Virus record (IMG/VR): IMGVR_UViG_3300031787_000485
Location: 1-33,616 of that record
Length of the DNA: 33,616 nucleotides
Reading direction: 5' to 3' (one strand)
Origin: a virus
Positions 6,802 through 13,631 of the stretch are shown in pieces. Under the pieces are notes generated by a model that saw nothing but the letters and a program-made list of their open reading frames with translations, did no database searches and was not told where the DNA came from. Both the position numbers and the translations under genes were made by a program. Position 1 is the stretch's first letter, and every line of letters starts with the position of its first letter.

Positions 6802-9675
6802 ATGATAGCAAATCAATCATTCTCTACAGATGGCGTAACGTACTATGATATAAATAATATCAACTTAACAGAAAGCGGAGTAGCATTATTCGATGCTAAG
6901 ACAGGTATAGGTGGTATTGATTATATGCCTGCAGATGGAGACACTGTGTATGTGTTAGCAGGATCTGGAACTACTAAGGAAGATAGGAAATTTCAGCCTG
7001 GGTTAAACAACAAGGCGTACTACCTTGTTTCTGATATAGAGTACGGTCAGTCAGATAGAGATTCTATTATAGATCAAGCTGTAGAGATTCCCCTTGTGTA
7101 TAACGCTATATCTGGAGGTAGGTATGAAGGGTCTTTTGTATTCTCTAATCCAGACGACCTACCATACCTATACCTGATATGGGATTACTCAGATAATATG
7201 GATAGCGGAACTGTGTCATATACTGGAAATGAAACAGAGAGAATTATAGACTGCGATTTTGGGAGTACACTTGGGAGGGCAGGTCTTAATTATATAGTTG
7301 CTAGTAAGCCAGTAAGGATACAATTAAAGTGGAATGACGTTATTGTAGGCGATACTGGATATGTTGGATTAAACTCAGCAGCCAACTATAACGCTCTTAT
7401 TGCAGCTGGAGTAGATCCTGACGATATAAATTTATCATTTCCATATAACGGTCTTGTAAACAACGGGTCTGGTCAAATAAGATTCAGTAAGTACTTATCA
7501 ACAGCAAATGCTAAGGTATTTGTATCAGCACCATTAAGCAGTAGTATATTTATTATTGAAAGGATAGACGCTGAAAGAACATCCTTTTATCTTGACTCAG
7601 CAGACGGAACTTTATCTAACGTTTGTTCTCAGGTTGCTGACGAGCAGTTTTATCACGATGGAACAGGCACATTGCCAATTAAAGGTGATCGTGTATACGA
7701 GTTCGATGGTGTAAATTATGTCTTGTGGAATGGAAATAACTCGTATCATCAAACAAGTACTACGTCATTAGTAGTACCGCCAGTAAGCGGTGGTACATAT
7801 ATGGCTGTTGATACTAACGGTACAGTATACGATACAGGAGGATGTGACTGCACCGAATTCGCACCACCATTTATTTATCAGGAAGATATAACACTTCAGG
7901 TAGGAAAAAGAACAAGCATCAATTTACTTGCTACAGGTAATCCTACATCATGGGCAATTGTAAATGCCACATGTAATGACTACACTATTACAGGTGGTGA
8001 TAATGGTACAATATACAGCTACACGTCATGTGACGGGCTATCTAAGCGAGTTACCGTGAGTGCTAGCGGAACAGAGACTGTATCAGCAGCAGCTACACCA
8101 ACTGTAATTGGAGGTGGTGGGTCGGCTACATTAGTCGGACCGTCACAGCAGAACATACTTCCTGCAGGAATTACAATAAGTGATACTGGAGTACTATCAG
8201 GAACACCTACAGACTCTTGTAGTTTTACGTTTGATATAGAGTGCGATAACTGCTTTGGTACATCCGTAACTAAGACATTGTCTATATCTGTAAATACAAA
8301 CATACAGTTAAAGCCATTCTTAATCGACCTTGAGAACTTTACAGATACAGGAGATGCAGCATGTGTTGTAAGTTCACCTCTTTACTCTATCATGTATCAT
8401 GACGGGGCAGGGTACATTCCAACTGAAGGAGATCATATCTACAAAGACGACAAAGGAACTGAGGTATTAATGGGCGGAAGTGTATGGTATAATATCGACC
8501 CATCTACTTACTCTATCAAAATCGACGAGTTAGGAAAGGTATGTAGTAAGAATGAGTGCCCTACATCTACAACTACGACAACGACTACTACTACTACAAC
8601 TACAACGACAACACTACCTACTGGCGACTATTTCATTGGCGAGTCGTGCATTAATCCTTTAGTGACTGCGGTAATATTCGATTCCACAACATCAGGTCTT
8701 ATTGTTACAGACACAGTGAAGACTACAGATGGCAACTGTTGGACTATTACATCAACCACTACAGCAACATATCCATACCTATCAATAGAGAATCCAACTG
8801 TTGTTTACGCAGATTGCGACACATGTCTAAATGTTACAACAACTACCACAACGACAACGACAACTACAGCCACTCCAATCACTTCATTTAGTATGGACTC
8901 TGATGGTTTTAGTTCATTTGCCTTAGCATGTGACAACGGAGCAGCACCTTGGACTACATACTACCATAACGGTGTAGGAGCAGTGCCTGCCGTATCTGAC
9001 TTTGTATTTACAAATGCAGGTGGTACAATAATATTTAATGGAGGATCTAAGTGGTATAAAGTATCAACAGGCATAGTAATTCAGATAGGTATTCTCGGTC
9101 AGGTATTAAGTGTTGTTGACTGCTCGACAACTACCACAACAACTACCACTACTGTACCTACATGGTACTACAACTGTATTGAGTGTGGGACTGTATCACC
9201 TACGGTTATATTAAGCCAACAGGCGTTAACTCAGTTAGCATTAGGTACAGTAGTGAAGGCAGTAAATGGAACATGCTATACGATAGACACATACGCAGGT
9301 GGAGGTCCGGCTGTATCAACCATATTATTTACATACGACAACTGTGTAGACTGTCAGGGTATCACAACTACTACTACGACCACAACTACAACTACTAGTA
9401 CTACCACGACAACAACTACTACAACTACAACGACGACGGCAGCGCCTTTAACGAAGGTTTTAGCTAGGTATGGGACTACAAACGTCAATGTATGCTCTGG
9501 AACAATAGGTGAGTACTGGATAGACGGACCGATGGGAGTGTCAGGCAACAATATATATGACGACGCAGCAGGCACATCACTTGCAACAGCTGGGTGGTAT
9601 ATAAAGACCAATCAGTCAACATCGCATGAGTGGGACGGTGCAGACTGGACTGAAATATCAGGTACATGCAGTTAA
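6802..9675 (+). CDS. Modular tail fibre with poly-threonine linkers (957 aa)
   Basis: Residues 1-260 form an N-terminal region that probably attaches to the nozzle encoded just upstream. Residues 262-350 are a first copy of a module with YHDGTGTLPIKGDRVY. Residues about 355-500 are an Ig-like He_PIG-type domain (LQVGKRTSINLLATG, LPAGITISDTGVLSGTPT) interrupted by a ~65-residue insert with paired cysteines. Then follow module A (505-589), 15 Thr, module B (605-678), 11 Thr, module A (690-775), 9 Thr, module B (785-854), 25 residues of Thr with one Ser, and a last A-like module to the end. A modules share YH(D/N)G.G..P...D and GGS.WY; B modules share T..VK..(D/N)G.C(W/Y)TI and a closing DC..C. 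This beads-on-a-string plan suits a receptor-binding fibre. The C-terminus overlaps the glycosyltransferase-like gene by 10 nt. Confidence 0.8.
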   Translation: MIANQSFSTDGVTYYDINNINLTESGVALFDAKTGIGGIDYMPADGDTVYVLAGSGTTKEDRKFQPGLNNKAYYLVSDIEYGQSDRDSIIDQAVEIPLVYNAISGGRYEGSFVFSNPDDLPYLYLIWDYSDNMDSGTVSYTGNETERIIDCDFGSTLGRAGLNYIVASKPVRIQLKWNDVIVGDTGYVGLNSAANYNALIAAGVDPDDINLSFPYNGLVNNGSGQIRFSKYLSTANAKVFVSAPLSSSIFIIERIDAERTSFYLDSADGTLSNVCSQVADEQFYHDGTGTLPIKGDRVYEFDGVNYVLWNGNNSYHQTSTTSLVVPPVSGGTYMAVDTNGTVYDTGGCDCTEFAPPFIYQEDITLQVGKRTSINLLATGNPTSWAIVNATCNDYTITGGDNGTIYSYTSCDGLSKRVTVSASGTETVSAAATPTVIGGGGSATLVGPSQQNILPAGITISDTGVLSGTPTDSCSFTFDIECDNCFGTSVTKTLSISVNTNIQLKPFLIDLENFTDTGDAACVVSSPLYSIMYHDGAGYIPTEGDHIYKDDKGTEVLMGGSVWYNIDPSTYSIKIDELGKVCSKNECPTSTTTTTTTTTTTTTTTLPTGDYFIGESCINPLVTAVIFDSTTSGLIVTDTVKTTDGNCWTITSTTTATYPYLSIENPTVVYADCDTCLNVTTTTTTTTTTTATPITSFSMDSDGFSSFALACDNGAAPWTTYYHNGVGAVPAVSDFVFTNAGGTIIFNGGSKWYKVSTGIVIQIGILGQVLSVVDCSTTTTTTTTTVPTWYYNCIECGTVSPTVILSQQALTQLALGTVVKAVNGTCYTIDTYAGGGPAVSTILFTYDNCVDCQGITTTTTTTTTTTSTTTTTTTTTTTTTAAPLTKVLARYGTTNVNVCSGTIGEYWIDGPMGVSGNNIYDDAAGTSLATAGWYIKTNQSTSHEWDGADWTEISGTCS
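8569..8613 (+). repeat. Poly-Thr linker 1 (15 codons)
   Basis: Fifteen consecutive ACN codons using ACA, ACT and ACG in mixed order join module A to module B of the fibre. The mixed codons show the repeat is kept at protein level, not as a pure DNA microsatellite. Confidence 0.9.
8836..8868 (+). repeat. Poly-Thr linker 2 (11 codons)
   Basis: Eleven consecutive Thr codons in the fibre gene, with ACA, ACT, ACC and ACG mixed, between module B and the second module A. Confidence 0.9.
9127..9153 (+). repeat. Poly-Thr linker 3 (9 codons)
   Basis: Nine consecutive Thr codons (ACA, ACT, ACC) after the cysteine-serine that closes the second A module of the fibre. Confidence 0.9.
9364..9438 (+). repeat. 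Poly-Thr linker 4 (24 Thr with one Ser)
   Basis: Eleven Thr codons, one Ser codon (AGT) and thirteen more Thr codons before the final fibre module. It is the longest linker, and all four ACN codons appear. The complementary strand reads as a long poly-valine frame, which is not a gene. Confidence 0.9.
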
Positions 9676-10583
9676 AACATATAAGTGCTCAACCTGCTAC
9701 GCAATACTACGCATGGCAGGTTGAGGTTTACTTAACTCAACTCATCCGTTTGGGATACGATCCCAAGGATATTATCGTACTTGGCGGACATACCGCCACA
9801 TCTGGAATAGATGCATCTTGGATATCATTGAAGCTTGCATTCCCGGATGTCGATATAAACTTTTACAGGTATGATGATTGTGAATATGCGCCTGCCATGC
9901 AGAGTGCAATTTTAGCACAACACTTCGAGTCACGTCCTGAATTATCGGATTGTGCCATCTTCTTCCATGATGCAGACTTCTTGTTAACTCGTTACTTCGA
10001 CTTCAAGCCATTCCTTCAGGACGACACTTGGTATTTCAGTGACACCATAAGTTACATCGGATCCGAGTACATTAAAAGCAAAAGTCCGTCAATACTTGAC
10101 ATGATGTGTCAGACAGTTGGTATTGACCGGTCGTTAGTAGAATCAAACGAGAAGAATTCAGGGGGCGCACAGAAGTTAATGAAGAACGTAAATGCAGCCT
10201 ACTGGAGAGAAGTAAACGCACATTCGGTAAATCTATATCAACTACTAAAGAAAGTCGCTCACATCAAACCGGAAGGGCATCAGTACGGAATACAGATATG
10301 GACGGCATCCATGTGGGCTGAACTTTGGACTGCATGGAAGCATGGACGTAAGGTCGAGTGCCCGAAAGAATTTAATTTCAGCTGGGCTACCTGCCATACA
10401 GACAGGTGGGAAGAAAATGCGTTCTTCCATAACGCAGGAGTGGCTGCACCGAACAGAGGTATGTTCTTCAAGGCTGACTACATTGACAAACTTCCTTACG
10501 GAGTTCAGTTGGATCTGTCCGACATGCACTGCTCAAAGAAATACTTTGATATCGTACAGTCAGTTGACTCTTGTTTAATTTAG
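9666..10583 (+). CDS. Glycosyltransferase-like protein (GT-A type, DxD) coupled to the fibre gene (305 aa)
   Basis: The N-terminus has a strand and a YYAWQVEVYL helix (residues 14-23), then a strand at about 35-41. A strand ends in FFHDADFLL (residues 99-107), so D102 and D104 form a DxD motif that would bind metal and nucleotide-sugar. NSGGAQ follows at 164-169, an IQIWTASMWAEL helix at about 209-220, and DRWEENAFFHNAGV at about 246-259. From memory, the YxxWQ opening and the W...Y..S...A.L helix recall the plant HPAT/SERGT O-glycosyltransferases, a tentative likeness. There is no signal peptide or membrane anchor, so it acts in the host cytoplasm or travels in the virion. Its start lies inside the end of the fibre gene (10-nt overlap), which suggests co-translation and makes the Thr-rich fibre a candidate acceptor. 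It could instead modify cell surface glycans. Confidence 0.6.
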   Translation: MQLKHISAQPATQYYAWQVEVYLTQLIRLGYDPKDIIVLGGHTATSGIDASWISLKLAFPDVDINFYRYDDCEYAPAMQSAILAQHFESRPELSDCAIFFHDADFLLTRYFDFKPFLQDDTWYFSDTISYIGSEYIKSKSPSILDMMCQTVGIDRSLVESNEKNSGGAQKLMKNVNAAYWREVNAHSVNLYQLLKKVAHIKPEGHQYGIQIWTASMWAELWTAWKHGRKVECPKEFNFSWATCHTDRWEENAFFHNAGVAAPNRGMFFKADYIDKLPYGVQLDLSDMHCSKKYFDIVQSVDSCLI

Positions 10584-10592
10584 TTATCTTTG
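10564..10592 (+). promoter_or_regulatory. Promoter TTG-N18-TATCTTTG, near-leaderless
   Basis: Inside the 3' end of the glycosyltransferase-like gene, TTG at 10564-10566 lies 18 nt before TATCTTTG at 10585-10592. The element is followed by CATT and the ATG at 10597, the same arrangement as at 1265-1279. The stretch before it (TAATTTAG) is shared with the promoter at 11341. Confidence 0.7.
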
Positions 10593-10596
10593 CATT

Positions 10597-11322
10597 ATGG
10601 CAGACAAGACAATATCATACTCACCCACAGGTAACGGATGGACGTCCTTTTGGTCTTTTATTCCCGACTGGATGGCTGGAATGAATAACACCTTCTACAC
10701 ATGGAAGGATGGAAGTCTGTATAAACATGACACAAATACTGCAAGAAATCAGTTCTACGGCACTAACTATAGCTCTGAGATAACTACCATCTTCAATCAG
10801 GATCCTACCACACTTAAGATGTTCAAGACCGTATCTCTTGAGAGTAATGACACATGGAGTCTCACGTCAACGACTGACTTGAATACAGGAATAATTGACG
10901 ACAGTTGGTTTGTCGATAAGGAAGGGCATTGGTTTGCATTCATCCGTAGAAATACAGGTGATGCTGACCACAAGGCTATATCCACTCAAGGGATTGGTCA
11001 AGTACAGACGTATGCAGCGAACGTAATTACTTTTGTATTTAATATTGGTACATCGATCAGTCAGGGGGATGTTGTTTACAAAGTATCTGGCGGTGCATTA
11101 GTTTTAGTTGGAACAGTAGCGTCTCACGACACGAACTCCATAACACTCGTCTCGGAAATCAGCGCGCCAGCTCCAACTGACATGATCGTGTACGTTAAGT
11201 CTTCTCAGGCTGAGTCTTACGGAGTCCGTGGAGCTTGGATGGAGGTAACAATTACCAACGACAATACGGACGAGGTTGAAATATTTGAAATTAGTTCAAA
11301 TGTTTTTAAATCAAATCCTTGA
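10597..11322 (+). CDS. Structural protein of unknown role (241 aa)
   Basis: The N-terminal part (about 1-60) is rich in Trp, Tyr, Asn and Thr, with TGNGWTSFWSFIPDWM and YTWKDGSLYKHD. I recall similar openings in virion proteins of crAss-like and other Bacteroidota phages, without an assigned role. Residues about 70-115 contain repeated beta strands (SLESNDTWSL, SWFVDKEGHWFAF). Residues about 125-205 look like a small beta barrel with ISQGDVVYKV and DMIVYVKSS. The last 40 residues include a strand pair close to the start of the next promoter. It has no cysteines and no membrane segment. It has its own near-leaderless promoter inside the preceding gene. A tail accessory or hub protein is possible; the role is open. 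Confidence 0.65.
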   Translation: MADKTISYSPTGNGWTSFWSFIPDWMAGMNNTFYTWKDGSLYKHDTNTARNQFYGTNYSSEITTIFNQDPTTLKMFKTVSLESNDTWSLTSTTDLNTGIIDDSWFVDKEGHWFAFIRRNTGDADHKAISTQGIGQVQTYAANVITFVFNIGTSISQGDVVYKVSGGALVLVGTVASHDTNSITLVSEISAPAPTDMIVYVKSSQAESYGVRGAWMEVTITNDNTDEVEIFEISSNVFKSNP

Positions 11323-11348
11323 TTGTAAGCTATAATTTAGTATCTTTG
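11319..11348 (+). promoter_or_regulatory. Promoter TTG-N19-TATCTTTG for the ejection protein operon
   Basis: TTG at 11319-11321 and TATCTTTG at 11341-11348 are separated by 19 nt, which fits the Bacteroidota -33/-7 arrangement. The leader to the ATG at 11366 is 17 nt. It overlaps the stop of the preceding gene and should drive the three ejection-protein genes to 22676. Confidence 0.75.
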
Positions 11349-11365
11349 CGATAAAATCAATCGCT

Positions 11366-12082
11366 ATGTTCGGACTTATTTCAGCAGGTATCTCATTAGC
11401 AGGATTAGGCATGAGCGCTGTTCAAGCTGTCAAAGAGGGCAGACGTATGAAAGAGGCTCAGGCAAAATCAAACGCAGCACTTCAGGGATACAAAAATATA
11501 CAGGAGCAGAACGCACTCGCGTCACTACAAGCTCCAGACATCTCATCACTACAGTATGATAGAACTCAAAGGGCAATGTCTCAAGGAATTGACGCATTAG
11601 CTCAGACAGGTGCTGAGGGTGCTATTGGTGGTGTAGGTAACGCATTACAAGCTGGTCGAGAGGCTGATCTTGAGACTTCAATGCAGCAAGGTCAACTTAA
11701 TGCAGATACTCAGTTGCTTAAAAAAAGAGAACAGGCTAGGATTAATGAGGCTGCTGTTGGTCGTCAAGCAGATGTTTACGGGTATCAACTTGGTAATGCA
11801 ACACAGCAATATAACGATGCTCAAGCAAATCAGACTGCAGCTATATCGGGTATGGTTGGTCAGTTAGGGTCAGCTGTTGGATTTGCTAAAGAAGATTTCG
11901 ATCCGGCTACAGGAATGTATAAATACAAGAAGACTGGTAATGGCTCAGGTGTAAATAAAGATTCATTCTCGTCTGTATATGGAGCACCTAAACCTAATTA
12001 TACTGGTAGTGTTTCAGGGAACTATGGAACTCCAGTAAATATGGAAGGGTTATCTGGCGGATATAATTGGGGGGGACTTTAA
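11366..12082 (+). CDS. Internal virion / DNA-ejection protein, T7 gp14-like (238 aa)
   Basis: The protein opens with a hydrophobic, glycine-rich helix (MFGLISAGISLAGLGM, residues 1-16) that could insert in a membrane. It continues with long Ala/Gln-rich amphipathic helices (about 25-175), including many Gln and Asn and almost no aromatic residues. The last 50 residues are Gly/Ser/Tyr-rich and disordered-looking. This pattern, the length and the place before two larger internal proteins match the gp14 class, which forms the outer-membrane part of the ejection channel in podoviruses. It is the first gene of the 11366-22676 unit and ends 2 nt before the next start. The assignment comes from composition and order; sequence identity to gp14 is not claimed. 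Confidence 0.65.
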   Translation: MFGLISAGISLAGLGMSAVQAVKEGRRMKEAQAKSNAALQGYKNIQEQNALASLQAPDISSLQYDRTQRAMSQGIDALAQTGAEGAIGGVGNALQAGREADLETSMQQGQLNADTQLLKKREQARINEAAVGRQADVYGYQLGNATQQYNDAQANQTAAISGMVGQLGSAVGFAKEDFDPATGMYKYKKTGNGSGVNKDSFSSVYGAPKPNYTGSVSGNYGTPVNMEGLSGGYNWGGL

Positions 12083-12084
12083 TT

Positions 12085-13626
12085 ATGGCAATACAAGACC
12101 CATTTAGAAACGTAGACTACCAAAGACGTACTGCTGTAGATTGGAACGCCTTAACAGATAAGTTGGGCGCAACTGTAGCTCAAATAGGTACTGACAGAGA
12201 GAAGGCAAGAGAAGAACTTGAGCAGGTATATACTGACACTGTAACTAAATTACAGAAGCCATTAAATCTTGAGAAGCAGTCGCTTGAGTCTCTAGTTATT
12301 GCAGGATCAAATGAGGTGAAGAATAAGTTACTTGACCTTAAGAAGAGAATGTACAACAAGGAGATATCTCCTGCTGACTATAAGAGAGCTGCATCCGGAT
12401 ATCAAGAACATTGGGCAAACTTAGCTGAACAAGTAAAGACAGCCGACGATAGATTTAAGTTATACCAAGACCGTTCGACAATGAATGCAGACGGTATTAT
12501 TGAAGGGTCTGACGCTGAGTCTCACTTGATGAATGAGTACCTAAAGATGGCTGACCTTAATAACAAGAAGGTGGTTGTAGGTAATGACGGATCAATGTAC
12601 TTACAGCAGGTAGGAGAGGATGGTCAACCGGTAGGCGAACTTATTGACTACCGTGATTTTGCACGTCCGGAAAACATGACGATCAATCGAGTGAATCTTG
12701 GTGATACAGTTGACGGAGTTATTGGTAACTGGAAGGAGGTAGATAAATACAGAATGCTTGGACGTGGTGGCGAAGAAACTATCACATCGATCAAGAATCA
12801 GCCTGACTATAAGTTGATGAAGATTAATGCAGCAGAGGCAATAACATCGAATCCACGAATGGCTGTAAGTGTACTTGTTGACAACGGAGTAATTAACGCA
12901 CCTACTTACTACTCATCTGAATCTGAGAAGGACGCAATGTTATCTCAAGCATTAGGAACGGCTAAAGCACAGTTCGCTGCTGCAGGAAAGCAATTCACTG
13001 ATGCTGACAAGAAAGCTATCGAGCTATCATTCGTTAAGTTTGAGAAGACTCCTGCAGGAATACTTGAGCCAATTCTTACGAAAGAACAAATGGTTGCAGC
13101 GAAAGAAAGAGTTGAGCAAGAGATTGATATGCAGATTGAAACTAAGATTCAGGCTAATCCACCTCAGCAGTGGTCAAGTGGTGGTGGTGGAAATAGTGGC
13201 GGTGCCGGTTCTGGAATGGAGAATGACTACAGTAGATACAATGAGATACGCGAAGCTTGGAACACTGGAAACATGGATATCCTAAATAACATGAATCCAA
13301 AATATCGATTCAAGTGGGACTCCAAAAGTAAAAGAGTAAATGTATACAGTATAAACGAGGTTCCGGGTAAAGAGAAGGATGATCCATCAACTTATCAAGA
13401 GGTACCAATAGGTTCAGCTAGTGAGGCAAAAAACCTAGCTCCATACCTGTATAAGTCAACGTCAAAACTAACTCCAGAAGAGTTATTTGAAATAGAAAGA
13501 CAGCAATACAATAAGAAAAATAAATCTACCGACAATTCAGACAAACCTAAAAAGGGGGATGTTGTTAGTGGGTATGTATTTTTAGGAGGGGATCCGTCAA
13601 ATCAAAATAACTGGAAGAAAAAATAA
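12085..13626 (+). CDS. Internal virion / ejection protein, gp15-like position (513 aa)
   Basis: The ATG at 12085 (MAIQDPFRNVDYQ) is chosen over a TTG at 12067 that would overlap the previous gene. Residues 1-125 are long charged helices with coiled-coil character. A beta-containing middle (about 150-225) and more helices follow to about 355. A glycine-rich hinge (SSGGGGNSGGAGSG, about 364-377) separates a C-terminal region (about 380-513) with a polar, Lys/Asn/Ser-rich tail. There are no membrane segments or cysteines. The gene lies between the gp14-like gene and the giant protein gene and is separated from the latter by 5 nt. It probably forms part of the internal core or ejection tunnel (inference from order and helix content). 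Confidence 0.6.
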   Translation: MAIQDPFRNVDYQRRTAVDWNALTDKLGATVAQIGTDREKAREELEQVYTDTVTKLQKPLNLEKQSLESLVIAGSNEVKNKLLDLKKRMYNKEISPADYKRAASGYQEHWANLAEQVKTADDRFKLYQDRSTMNADGIIEGSDAESHLMNEYLKMADLNNKKVVVGNDGSMYLQQVGEDGQPVGELIDYRDFARPENMTINRVNLGDTVDGVIGNWKEVDKYRMLGRGGEETITSIKNQPDYKLMKINAAEAITSNPRMAVSVLVDNGVINAPTYYSSESEKDAMLSQALGTAKAQFAAAGKQFTDADKKAIELSFVKFEKTPAGILEPILTKEQMVAAKERVEQEIDMQIETKIQANPPQQWSSGGGGNSGGAGSGMENDYSRYNEIREAWNTGNMDILNNMNPKYRFKWDSKSKRVNVYSINEVPGKEKDDPSTYQEVPIGSASEAKNLAPYLYKSTSKLTPEELFEIERQQYNKKNKSTDNSDKPKKGDVVSGYVFLGGDPSNQNNWKKK

Positions 13627-13631
13627 TCAGT

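Noticed and set aside
8569-9438. ACN tracts as simple trinucleotide microsatellites or assembly artefacts
   Set aside because: Codons ACA, ACT, ACC and ACG are mixed irregularly, lengths differ, and the frame is kept through all four runs, so they are real protein-level repeats.
9354-9611. Long poly-valine frame on the - strand opposite the last Thr linker
   Set aside because: It is the complement of ACN repeats in the fibre gene; the valine run is a by-product and has no promoter or neighbours on that strand.
12067-12084. TTG start at 12067 for the 513-aa protein
   Set aside because: It would overlap the end of the previous gene, and ATG 12085 lies 2 nt after that gene's stop.
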